From NCBI RefSeq assembly GCF_000758545.1, contig NZ_CP009279.1, positions 4,588,001 through 4,652,000 on the forward strand: a stretch of DNA of 64,000 nt. Direction: 5' to 3'. This document shows, one piece after another, positions 57,268-64,000 of this stretch. Source of the stretch: Paenibacillus sp. FSL H7-0737 (GTDB lineage: Bacteria > Bacillota > Bacilli > Paenibacillales > Paenibacillaceae). Below the pieces are notes generated by a model that was not told where the DNA came from, made no database searches, and worked only from the letters and a program-made list of their open reading frames with translations. How positions within the stretch are numbered: the stretch's first letter is position 1; every line of letters starts with the position of its first letter. Position numbers and translations under genes: made by a program.

Positions 57268-60129
57268 TCAAGAAACGCCTCCGTCTTCCAACCACTCCGC
57301 TATACGAGGAACCATTTGATCCGTAAGCATATGCTCCATTTTCGGGCCAGGCAACGAATAGAGGAAATACTTCCCATAGTGAGATTCGATCACCCTTGTG
57401 TCATACACAATAACAATACCCCGATCTTGCGCTGTCCGTACCAGCCTCCCAAATCCTTGCTTGAAGCGAATAACCGCCTGAGGAACAGACAACTTCATGA
57501 ACGGATTCTTTTTTTGGGCTTGTAATAACTCAGACTTCGCTTCCGCTAGGGGGTGGTTTGGCGGTTGAAATGGGAGCCTCACGATGGCCAAGCATGTTAA
57601 TGCTTCACCTGGAATATCTACACCCTCCCAAAAGCTGCTTGTTCCTAACAGTACAGAAGCTGCACTGTCCTGAAAACGGCGGATCAGCTTGCTACGGCTG
57701 CCCCCCTCCACGCCTTGACCTAACACCGTGATCTCTTGTGAGGCTAGAGCCTCTTTCAGAGGATCGTAAACCTGGCGTAGCATCTTGTAAGAAGTAAACA
57801 GGACAAGCATCCGCCCACGTGTTGTAATAGCTGCTTCTGCTAGTGACTGTACGAGTGTATCGACAAATCGGGCATCGCCTACACTCCCCTTCACACTTGG
57901 GAAATCCCGCGGAATAACTAACAGCGCCTGCTCCCGATACTTAAAGGGAGAAGGCAGGAGTGATGTCATCAGACGCCCCTCTTCCGCAGCTTCATTAAGT
58001 CCGAGATTATCAATCATAAACTGGAAAGATTTATCCACAGAGAGTGTCGCCGAAGTTAGTACGATACTTTTCTTCTTGTCGAAAAACAGCTCCTTAAGCT
58101 GAGTACTAACATCAACAGGAACGGCATACAGCTGTAGCGATTTACTGCGATAATTTCCATTCGCCTCCAGCCAATATACTACATTCTCATCATTTAATCC
58201 CATAAAAAACCGTACTTGCTCACGTATAGAAGCTAAATCCTTAAATAAGCCGCTAATATCGGTAACTAGGCTATCTGAGGAGGATTGACCTTCTTGATCT
58301 CGCATCTCATTAAGCATTTTATCACCTTTACGGATAATTTCGCTTAATGTCAGATTCATAGTATTCTCTAAAGCAACCAATTCATCCCAATCTTTCGGTT
58401 TACGGGTAGGAAGTAGCCGCATGACTAACTGGCCGGCTTCTCCCGCCGCTGCATCGCTGCGTTCCGGCAAGAGGCTGAATAGTTTATCACTAAGCAGATC
58501 CCAGGTTTCTTTTACGGTAAGCAGGTCCGGATAGATTCTATCGATCACTCCGCTCCATTCAGAAGCTTCCTCACTGCCTGATGACTGAAGCATTTGGCGA
58601 AGTGTAGGAAGTTGGCCATTTCGACTATCCTTATAAAGACGCGATAGTGTATGTGCCACCGTGAAATGCTTCATATGCATGCCTAAATGCTTGCCAGCCA
58701 CGTCCTCCAGATGATGGGCCTCATCTATTACAAGATGTTCATAAGCCGGAAGTAGTTGATGCCCAGCCTTAACATCTGCGAAAAGCTTAGAGTGGTTCGT
58801 AATGACCACGTCTGCAATACCAGCTTCATGCTTAGCCCGATGATAATAACACTTACGGAACCAAGGACACGAGCGACCCAGACAAGAATCGGTATCGCTT
58901 GCCACCGTCTCCCAAAAATCTCCGCCACGCCCACTTAGATTGAGCTCTTCGTCATCTCCTGATTCACTTTGTGTCAGCCAAACGATCATCTGAGCCGCAG
59001 TAAGCGCATCTTCCCTCGGACTTATAAAGTCTTTTTTATTAATTTTATGTTCGAACTTACGAAGACACAAATAATGCCCTCTGCCCTTAAAAATTGCAGC
59101 TTTAAATGGAAAAGGAACTACCTGCGTTAACAAAGGAATATCACGCTCACGCAATTGATCCTGCAGATTAATAGTATGAGTGCTGACCATGACTTTTTCA
59201 TTAGTGCGTACGCTTTGGTATATGGCAGGCAATAAATAACCAAGGGATTTACCGGTTCCTGTCCCTGCTTCGATCAATAGATGCTTGTCTTCGGCAAGTG
59301 CCGTCATCACCTCATTGATCATAATATCCTGAGCTTCTCGGCTTTCATACTGTGGCAAAGTTTCCTTAAGTCGTTTCGTTACTTCATCCATATAATCTGT
59401 AAAAGATAAATTGTGTAGTGGATTCTCAGCATGCTCGTCTCGAGGTGGAGCTAATTCATTCCAGTCTCCTACAGCAAGCGCTAATTGACGATAGAAAGTC
59501 AGATCACCTTCGGGCTGAAGCGTCTCCGCTTCCCGTTCACGCAGCAGACCATCAAAATACCAACCCAGATCACTATCCTCTTCCGTAAACAGCTCACAGA
59601 GTCTCTGAATCGTCAGCAGAGGCAAATCGTAGAGCTCCTCCAGACATTTCAGCAATACAAGAGCAGTTGCGAGTGCATCACTGTCTGCCTGATGCGGACG
59701 ATCATGCGTCACTCCAAAATGTGCACTAACTGATCCTAGTTGATAGGATGTGAGGGAAGGAAAGCAGATTTTCAGAAAATCAATCGTATCTAAAATCCGC
59801 CCTTGAAATGGTAAATACCCACATCGGTCTAAAGCATTTTGCAAAAAATGGAAGTCAAATGCGACATTATGCCCTACAAGCACAACATCATCCAAGAGTG
59901 GGACAAGCTCCATCATCATCTCATCCAGCTCAGGTGCATCCTTTACATCATCATCGGTAATCCCCGTTAGACCAGTTATAAAAGGAGGTATCGGCGTTCC
60001 GGGCTTGACGTAGGAACCATATACCCGGGAGATGGACCGGTCTTCTTCTATAATTGCAAGGCCAACCTGGATAATTTCACCCACGGATTGGGTTCCCGTT
60101 GTTTCAAAATCAAGCACGGCAAATTTCAT
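57268..60129 (-). CDS. dinG: DinG-family helicase with N-terminal 3'-5' exonuclease domain
   Basis: About 953 residues from the ATG at 60129; a TTG at 60150 would add seven. The N-terminal DnaQ/RNase T-like domain (1-170) is marked by FAVLDFETTGT, VGHNVAFDFHFLQNAL and HQADSDALATALVL. The XPD-like helicase follows: Walker A EAGTGTGKS, DEAH box VIDEAHHL, late motifs GTSSFWEGVDIPG and QGFGRLVR. Cysteines in HYLCLRKF and DSCLGRSCPWFRKC resemble a four-cysteine Fe-S site between motifs I and II, a feature that some Firmicutes DinG proteins lack. A role in repair and R-loop or D-loop processing is known for the family. No LexA-type box is visible upstream. Confidence 0.93.
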   Translation of the reverse strand: MKFAVLDFETTGTQSVGEIIQVGLAIIEEDRSISRVYGSYVKPGTPIPPFITGLTGITDDDVKDAPELDEMMMELVPLLDDVVLVGHNVAFDFHFLQNALDRCGYLPFQGRILDTIDFLKICFPSLTSYQLGSVSAHFGVTHDRPHQADSDALATALVLLKCLEELYDLPLLTIQRLCELFTEEDSDLGWYFDGLLREREAETLQPEGDLTFYRQLALAVGDWNELAPPRDEHAENPLHNLSFTDYMDEVTKRLKETLPQYESREAQDIMINEVMTALAEDKHLLIEAGTGTGKSLGYLLPAIYQSVRTNEKVMVSTHTINLQDQLRERDIPLLTQVVPFPFKAAIFKGRGHYLCLRKFEHKINKKDFISPREDALTAAQMIVWLTQSESGDDEELNLSGRGGDFWETVASDTDSCLGRSCPWFRKCYYHRAKHEAGIADVVITNHSKLFADVKAGHQLLPAYEHLVIDEAHHLEDVAGKHLGMHMKHFTVAHTLSRLYKDSRNGQLPTLRQMLQSSGSEEASEWSGVIDRIYPDLLTVKETWDLLSDKLFSLLPERSDAAAGEAGQLVMRLLPTRKPKDWDELVALENTMNLTLSEIIRKGDKMLNEMRDQEGQSSSDSLVTDISGLFKDLASIREQVRFFMGLNDENVVYWLEANGNYRSKSLQLYAVPVDVSTQLKELFFDKKKSIVLTSATLSVDKSFQFMIDNLGLNEAAEEGRLMTSLLPSPFKYREQALLVIPRDFPSVKGSVGDARFVDTLVQSLAEAAITTRGRMLVLFTSYKMLRQVYDPLKEALASQEITVLGQGVEGGSRSKLIRRFQDSAASVLLGTSSFWEGVDIPGEALTCLAIVRLPFQPPNHPLAEAKSELLQAQKKNPFMKLSVPQAVIRFKQGFGRLVRTAQDRGIVIVYDTRVIESHYGKYFLYSLPGPKMEHMLTDQMVPRIAEWLEDGGVS

Positions 60130-60183
60130 TATAATTCTATTCCCTTTCAATTGAGACTCTTAATCAGCATAACAGAAGTTGCG

Positions 60184-60225
60184 AAAAAAGGCGATGCACA
60201 CCACTGGTTCAGGGGATGCATCGCT
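60184..60225 (-). terminator. Terminator of the TPR gene
   Basis: Stem AAGCGATGCA / TGCATCGCCTT on the minus strand followed by TTTTTT, about 45 bases past the TPR-gene stop. Confidence 0.82.
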
Positions 60226-60265
60226 TGAATGAAAATGCGGAATAATAAACCGTAAACGTAATAAT

Positions 60266-60907
60266 TTACAATAATGAAACAAGCTGATTTCCGAAATGAA
60301 GCTTACCTCCTCGGCGGCGGCAAACCTCCAAATTAACGGTTGGTTCAGGAAGTGCCGGGTCAAGTTGCAAAGAAAGGCCAAACAGCTCCTGCGCTTCATT
60401 GAACCGTTCTTGAGAGGCCCTGATGCAACCTAAAGCGTTATAAACCATTGCCTTCAGCTTGGTTTCCCGTATCAAACCGAGCATATGGTTCAGATGGCTC
60501 CAAGCAGCTTCCCCCTCCCCTTCCTGCAGGTAAGAGATGGCTAAATATAATCGAGCAGCCAAGCTATCCGGATATTGCACAATAACTTCCTTAAACTGTT
60601 CAATACATTTTCCATACATCAGCAGCTTATAATACCCCTGACCTCTAACAAAAGTATCCATGCACAGCTCGGGTGCTTCCTGTTCTGGCACTTCCTCTTC
60701 AACCACAGTCGTAAAATCTACACTTTCACGAAAGTGACTTAGCTTCTCTGCAAAGGCCAGCCATTCATCCATCACTTTATCACTAAGTCGATGCAGCATA
60801 TTATAATTGCATAAAAGCTCATTCCGGCGGGCACCCTCCGCTGTAGGGTAATCTGTAACGATCTCCTGAAGCACCTTGTTCATTTCAGCAAACAAATGTT
60901 GAAACAT
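60266..60907 (-). CDS. Tetratricopeptide-repeat protein
   Basis: 213 residues, soluble. The N-terminal helical part is unassigned. From about residue 85 onward TPR-like helix pairs follow: GQGYYKLLMYGKCIEQFKEVIVQYPDSLAARLYLAISYLQEGEGEAAWSH (broken here only by repeat boundaries) and then YNALGCIRASQERFNEAQELFGLSLQLDP. A protein-protein adaptor role is typical; the partner is unknown. It lies between panD and dinG on the same strand and ends at its own terminator. Confidence 0.8.
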   Translation of the reverse strand: MFQHLFAEMNKVLQEIVTDYPTAEGARRNELLCNYNMLHRLSDKVMDEWLAFAEKLSHFRESVDFTTVVEEEVPEQEAPELCMDTFVRGQGYYKLLMYGKCIEQFKEVIVQYPDSLAARLYLAISYLQEGEGEAAWSHLNHMLGLIRETKLKAMVYNALGCIRASQERFNEAQELFGLSLQLDPALPEPTVNLEVCRRRGGKLHFGNQLVSLL

Positions 60908-61018
60908 GGGCTATCCCCCCTTACTGAAGATGAAATCAGTTCAGCTTGCCTGACTTCATTTTCTGCGAGAACGGGGTCTTTCATCCCTGCCATTCATTAC
61001 ATGGCGTAAGTCCATAAT

Positions 61019-61402
61019 TTAAGCGATTGTAGCATGCAATTCATGATCAGCCAGCTTCACTGGTCTGTTGTTCTCATCCACGAATACCACCGTTGGCTTA
61101 TGCGACTCCAGTTCTTCCGAAGACAACATCGCATACGAAATAATAATTACTGTATCTCCCGGTTGAACAAGACGTGCAGCTGCACCATTTAGGCAGATCA
61201 CACCACTGCCGCGAGGCCCTGGAATAACATAAGTTTCTAACCGTGAACCATTATTGTTGTCCACGATCTGCACTTTTTCATTCTCAAGAATATCTGCCGC
61301 TTCCATTAAGTTCTCATCAATGGTAATACTTCCCACATAATTCAAATTCGCTTCTGTCACCGTCGCACGGTGAATTTTGGATTTCATCATATGTCTAAAC
61401 AA
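61019..61402 (-). CDS. panD: Aspartate 1-decarboxylase
   Basis: 127 residues from a TTG at 61402 that has AAAGGAGG nine bases upstream. A longer in-frame ATG at 61441 reads through that site. The TTG start gives the normal family length and places the self-processing Gly24-Ser25 bond (in NYVGSITID) exactly where expected. Serine 25 becomes the pyruvoyl cofactor. Other conserved parts: KIHRATVTEANL, the NNNNGSRLETYVIPG-type strand, and GVICLNGAAARLVQPGD. Makes beta-alanine for pantothenate. Overlaps the panC stop by 8 bases; last of panBCD. Confidence 0.96.
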   Translation of the reverse strand: MFRHMMKSKIHRATVTEANLNYVGSITIDENLMEAADILENEKVQIVDNNNGSRLETYVIPGPRGSGVICLNGAAARLVQPGDTVIIISYAMLSSEELESHKPTVVFVDENNRPVKLADHELHATIA

Positions 61403-62297
61403 GAGCGGCAACCTCCTTTGGAATAAATACATTATTGTCAATTAATCGCGTTCTGCCAAACTTCACGGCAAGCGCTATAATAATTTCCCCATTTACATCC
61501 GTTAATAAAACTTCGTTCTCTAAGCCTTCCAGATTAGGGAAAGTCAGTATTTCCGCATAATCAATGACCGCCAAAGGAGAGCTGGAAATAACCGAGATCA
61601 ACAATTCCCGCACTTCAGCAACGGTTGTTACTTTTCCTTCTTCAATAGACTGACGCGCTTCACGCAAGGAACGAGATAACACTAGAGCTTGAGAACGTTC
61701 CTCTGGAGATAAGAATACGTTACGCGAGCTAAGTGCAAGTCCATCTCCTTCACGAACGATAGGGCAAGGTACAATTTCAACATTCATATTCAAATCAGAT
61801 ACCATTCTGCGGAGCACAGCTACTTGCTGAGCATCCTTTAGCCCGAAGAAAGCATAATCTGGCTGCACGATATTGAATAGTTTATTAACAACTGTTGTTA
61901 CGCCATTAAAATGCCCTGGACGCGAAGCCCCACAAAGTCGAGTGGTAAGCTCTGATACCGAGACAGTAGTCCGGGTAGGCTGCGGATACATTTCTTCCAC
62001 ACTGGGGATAAATACAATATCGACACCTTCGCGTTCCGCAAGCTCCAAATCACGCTCTTCATCGCGCGGATAGGAATCATAATCCTCATTCGGTCCGAAC
62101 TGCAGCGGGTTCACAAATATGCTCATAACGACCGTGTTGCTCATTTCTCCTGCCCGCCGAAGCAGACTGGCATGTCCTTCATGCAGGTATCCCATGGTTG
62201 GAACAAACCCAATCGGGGTATGCCCACCTTGTCTCATATATTCCAAAGCTTCGCGAAGTTGCTTAATGCTTCTGACGACTCTCAACTTATTCCCCAT
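61395..62297 (-). CDS. panC: Pantothenate synthetase
   Basis: About 300 residues. HIGH-type motif GFVPTMGYLHEGHASLLRRA, then VVMSIFVNPLQFGPNEDYDSYPR, FNGVTTVVNKLFNIVQPDYAFFG, KDAQQV and SSRNVFLSPEER. ATP-dependent ligation of pantoate and beta-alanine. Start choice: ATG at 62297 overlaps panB by 11 bases, while a TTG at 62285, just after the panB stop, would align with shorter homologues. The longer upstream frame is not credible. Middle gene of panBCD. Confidence 0.96.
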   Translation of the reverse strand: MGNKLRVVRSIKQLREALEYMRQGGHTPIGFVPTMGYLHEGHASLLRRAGEMSNTVVMSIFVNPLQFGPNEDYDSYPRDEERDLELAEREGVDIVFIPSVEEMYPQPTRTTVSVSELTTRLCGASRPGHFNGVTTVVNKLFNIVQPDYAFFGLKDAQQVAVLRRMVSDLNMNVEIVPCPIVREGDGLALSSRNVFLSPEERSQALVLSRSLREARQSIEEGKVTTVAEVRELLISVISSSPLAVIDYAEILTFPNLEGLENEVLLTDVNGEIIIALAVKFGRTRLIDNNVFIPKEVAALV

Positions 62298-63153
62298 CCT
62301 TTCCGGCACCGCCGTATAAAGATTCCAGAACGGTTTCATCTGCTTTAAAAACATGACCTTCATCTGGGTACGAGCGATCCTTCACTTCTTGCACATATTG
62401 GCTGATACCCTCACGAATCAGGCTACCCACATCCGCGTAGGTTTTGACAAAACGTTTCTCACGGTAGGGTGAGGCATAACGCAACAAATCATGGAAAACC
62501 AATACCTGTCCATCACAATAACGACCTGCACCAATCCCAATGGTCGGAATGCTCAGTGCCTCAGAAATTGCTTGTGCTACTTCTTCTGTCACCAGCTCCA
62601 GTACCACTGCAAAAGCACCTGCTGCTTCAAGGGCCTTAGCTTCATCCATCAGACGTTTTGCATCTTTGGCGTCCTTACCTTGAATGCGGTAGCCGCCAAT
62701 CATATTTACCGATTGTGGTGTAAGTCCAATATGCCCCAGCACAGGAACTCCCGCAGCTACAACCGCAGTAACTGTCTCACAAATTTCGAGACCGCCTTCC
62801 ATTTTGACGGCATGAGCCCGCCCTTCCTGCATCAGTCTGCGCACACCCCGCAAGGTTTCATCTATACTTCCGTGGTAGGTCATAAATGGCATATCTGCCA
62901 CAATGAATGTTTTTTGTGCGCCCCGAGTTACCGAACGAGTGTGGTAGACCATATCGTCAATCGTAACCGGTAAAGTTGTATCATATCCAAGTACCACATT
63001 TCCCAGGGAGTCACCCACCAGAATAAGATCGATACCGGCTTCTTCAGCAAGTAGAGCCGATGGGTAATCATAAGCAGTCAGCATGCTTAACCGCTCACCA
63101 TCTGCTTTCATTTTTTTCATTTTCACAATATTAAGTGCTTGTTTGTTTGCCAT
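62287..63153 (-). CDS. panB: 3-Methyl-2-oxobutanoate hydroxymethyltransferase
   Basis: 288 residues, TIM-barrel enzyme using methylene-tetrahydrofolate to make ketopantoate. Conserved KMKADGERLSMLTAYDYPSALLAEEAGID, LVGDSLGNVVLGYDTTLPVT with the metal-binding Asp, VKMEGG and ELVTEEVAQAISEALSIPTIGIGAG. First gene of panBCD. It is preceded by a 250-base structured leader that contains a strong terminator-like hairpin, and by an extended -10 promoter. Confidence 0.97.
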   Translation of the reverse strand: MANKQALNIVKMKKMKADGERLSMLTAYDYPSALLAEEAGIDLILVGDSLGNVVLGYDTTLPVTIDDMVYHTRSVTRGAQKTFIVADMPFMTYHGSIDETLRGVRRLMQEGRAHAVKMEGGLEICETVTAVVAAGVPVLGHIGLTPQSVNMIGGYRIQGKDAKDAKRLMDEAKALEAAGAFAVVLELVTEEVAQAISEALSIPTIGIGAGRYCDGQVLVFHDLLRYASPYREKRFVKTYADVGSLIREGISQYVQEVKDRSYPDEGHVFKADETVLESLYGGAGKDGE

Positions 63154-63203
63154 TTCTCTCTTCGTCCTCCTTTTTGAAATTACATCCCCGTAAAAATCGC
63201 AAC

Positions 63204-63408
63204 AAAAAAACCTTTTAGCAACGATTTGCTAAAAAGGTCCGAAGGGCAAAAAAGAGTCACTCGCGATCGTCCCTTCTGTCTCGGTCCTTACGGCTCAGAG
63301 CAGAATCCAACGTAACCGTCTAACGCAGTTATGAAGGTGATTCCATTAATAAAACCATTATAAGTTCATCAGATCAAGAGTACAGTTCGCAAAACGATAC
63401 CGCCTCTG
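63204..63408 (-). ncRNA. Structured leader of panBCD with an internal terminator (candidate pan motif or attenuator)
   Basis: From a likely transcript start near 63408 the leader runs about 250 bases to panB. Visible parts on the minus strand: TTCTGCTC / GAG-A-CAGAA with a one-base bulged A (about 63260-63306), a GAAGGG / CCCTTC stem (63240-63275), and a strong terminator ACCTTTTTAGCAA / TTGCTAAAAGGT followed by seven T (63204-63238), only about 50 bases before the panB start. The pan RNA motif is known from panB leaders of Firmicutes and is described as hairpins with bulged adenines. I cannot confirm identity, but conditional termination is likely. Confidence 0.55.
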
Positions 63409-63414
63409 CCCCAT

Positions 63415-63423
63415 AGTATAACA
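63415..63423 (-). promoter_or_regulatory. Extended -10 promoter of panBCD
   Basis: Minus strand TGTTATACT (TG at the extended position, TATACT at 63415-63420). No convincing -35 box at 17 bases. It lies between the birA terminator and the panB leader. Confidence 0.5.
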
Positions 63424-63443
63424 AAAAGGACTCGGAAATACAC

Positions 63444-63480
63444 GAAAAAAATATGACAGGGGATGACACCCTGTCATATA
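63444..63480 (-). terminator. Terminator of birA
   Basis: Stem ATATGACAGGG / CCCTGTCATAT with a short loop, followed by seven T on the minus strand, just after the birA stop codon. Confidence 0.88.
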
Positions 63481-63488
63481 AAAAAGAT

Positions 63489-64000
63489 TTATAAAAGCTC
63501 GATTTCACCTGAGCATACGCTAGAAATCTCTCCTGCGCTGTTTTTAAGGATTAGTCCACCTAACTCATCCAAACCTACCACAACGCTTTCAGAGCGTCCC
63601 TGAGGGCTATTCAGAGCGATTTGGCGACCCAAAGTAACTGACATCGACTCCCACAGCTCTTTGATAGGTTTAAAACCTTGTTCCATGTAAAGATTGAAAT
63701 GCAGCTCTAACTCATTCAATACAGCTCTTACCAGTTCCGAACGGTCAATAGGGACACCGCCCCGCTGAATCCGAAGAGAAGTCGCTACTTCCTTCAGATG
63801 ATCAGGATAATCGTCTTCAGTCAAGTTCGCAGAAATTCCAATCCCGGCGATGCAATAATGAAGCTCTCCTTCTCTTAGCGAAGACTCGAGCAAAATTCCA
63901 CATATCTTTCGACCGCCCGCAAGCAAATCATTTGGCCATTTAATCCCGGCGTCTACTCCGGTTACACGGCGAATTGCCTTACAGACAGCAACCCCAGCAA
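63489..64000 (-). CDS. birA: Biotin-[acetyl-CoA-carboxylase] ligase/repressor BirA, C-terminal part
   Basis: Partial: the frame is open to the window edge (last 170 residues). Visible are the catalytic-domain motif IKWPNDLLAGGRKICGILLES and the downstream GIGISANL, then the C-terminal SH3-like domain with RQIALNSPQGRSESVVVGLDELGGLILKN. It attaches biotin to carrier proteins and, when the N-terminal helix-turn-helix is present (outside this window), represses biotin genes. Its position directly upstream of panBCD is typical of this group. It ends in its own terminator. Confidence 0.94.
   Translation of the reverse strand, partial: AGVAVCKAIRRVTGVDAGIKWPNDLLAGGRKICGILLESSLREGELHYCIAGIGISANLTEDDYPDHLKEVATSLRIQRGGVPIDRSELVRAVLNELELHFNLYMEQGFKPIKELWESMSVTLGRQIALNSPQGRSESVVVGLDELGGLILKNSAGEISSVCSGEIELL

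Overview
The window reads as a low-to-mid GC Gram-positive chromosome, most probably a Paenibacillus or close relative. This is inferred from gene content and order: parE-parC, a DynA-type double dynamin, a YpmB/Rex/DinG/PanBCD/BirA block, AsnS-DnaD-Nth in the Bacillales style, S-layer and copper-amine-oxidase-like cell-wall proteins, a YesM/YesN-type two-component pair, strong AGGAGG ribosome binding sites and many TTG starts. There are no rRNA or tRNA genes, no CRISPR array, no prophage and no recognisable insertion sequence. Almost everything is on the minus strand except a plus-strand block at about 38.4-44.7 kb.

Layout. 0-5.4 kb: MarR regulator, then parE-parC (topoisomerase IV). 5.5-11.7 kb: an ABC-2 exporter, an SGNH lipase, a CAP-domain secreted protein and a WG-repeat/DUF3298 protein. 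11.7-13.3 kb: a 1.6 kb non-coding stretch dense in repeats. 13.3-21.9 kb: a galactose-type ABC transporter (mglBAC) behind a CcpA-like site, preceded by a three-component sensor operon (response regulator, histidine kinase, sugar-binding lipoprotein). 22-29 kb: GNAT-purT, the 1.2 kresidue double dynamin, and nth with a small conserved-looking partner. 29-36 kb: cell-surface cluster (S-layer protein, GerMN lipoprotein, two paralogous amidases). 36-38.1 kb: leuCD. 38.4-44.7 kb (plus strand): FAD-linked oxidase, LysR regulator, a proline T-box and proB-proA-proC. 44.7-47.6 kb: an ECF sigma factor operon (sigma, anti-sigma, two membrane proteins). 47.7-52 kb: asnS-dnaD and hbd-ackA. 52-57 kb: an FtsH-like protease with a membrane partner, ypmB, and rex-mtaD. 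57-64 kb: dinG, a TPR protein, panB-panC-panD with a structured leader, and the C-terminal part of birA.

The most unusual material is non-coding. It includes (i) a palindromic element in three diverged copies whose arms change together; (ii) a second dispersed intergenic element with TATAAG-type inverted ends and a GTCCTTATAAGGAC core; (iii) a ten-unit, 51-bp tandem array in two sequence subfamilies; and (iv) a structured, terminator-bearing leader in front of panBCD. The ECF sigma gene has no ATG/GTG/TTG start beyond the upstream terminator and appears to begin at ATT. Some starts are reassigned here from Shine-Dalgarno spacing. All identifications were made by eye from the translations; no database search was run.
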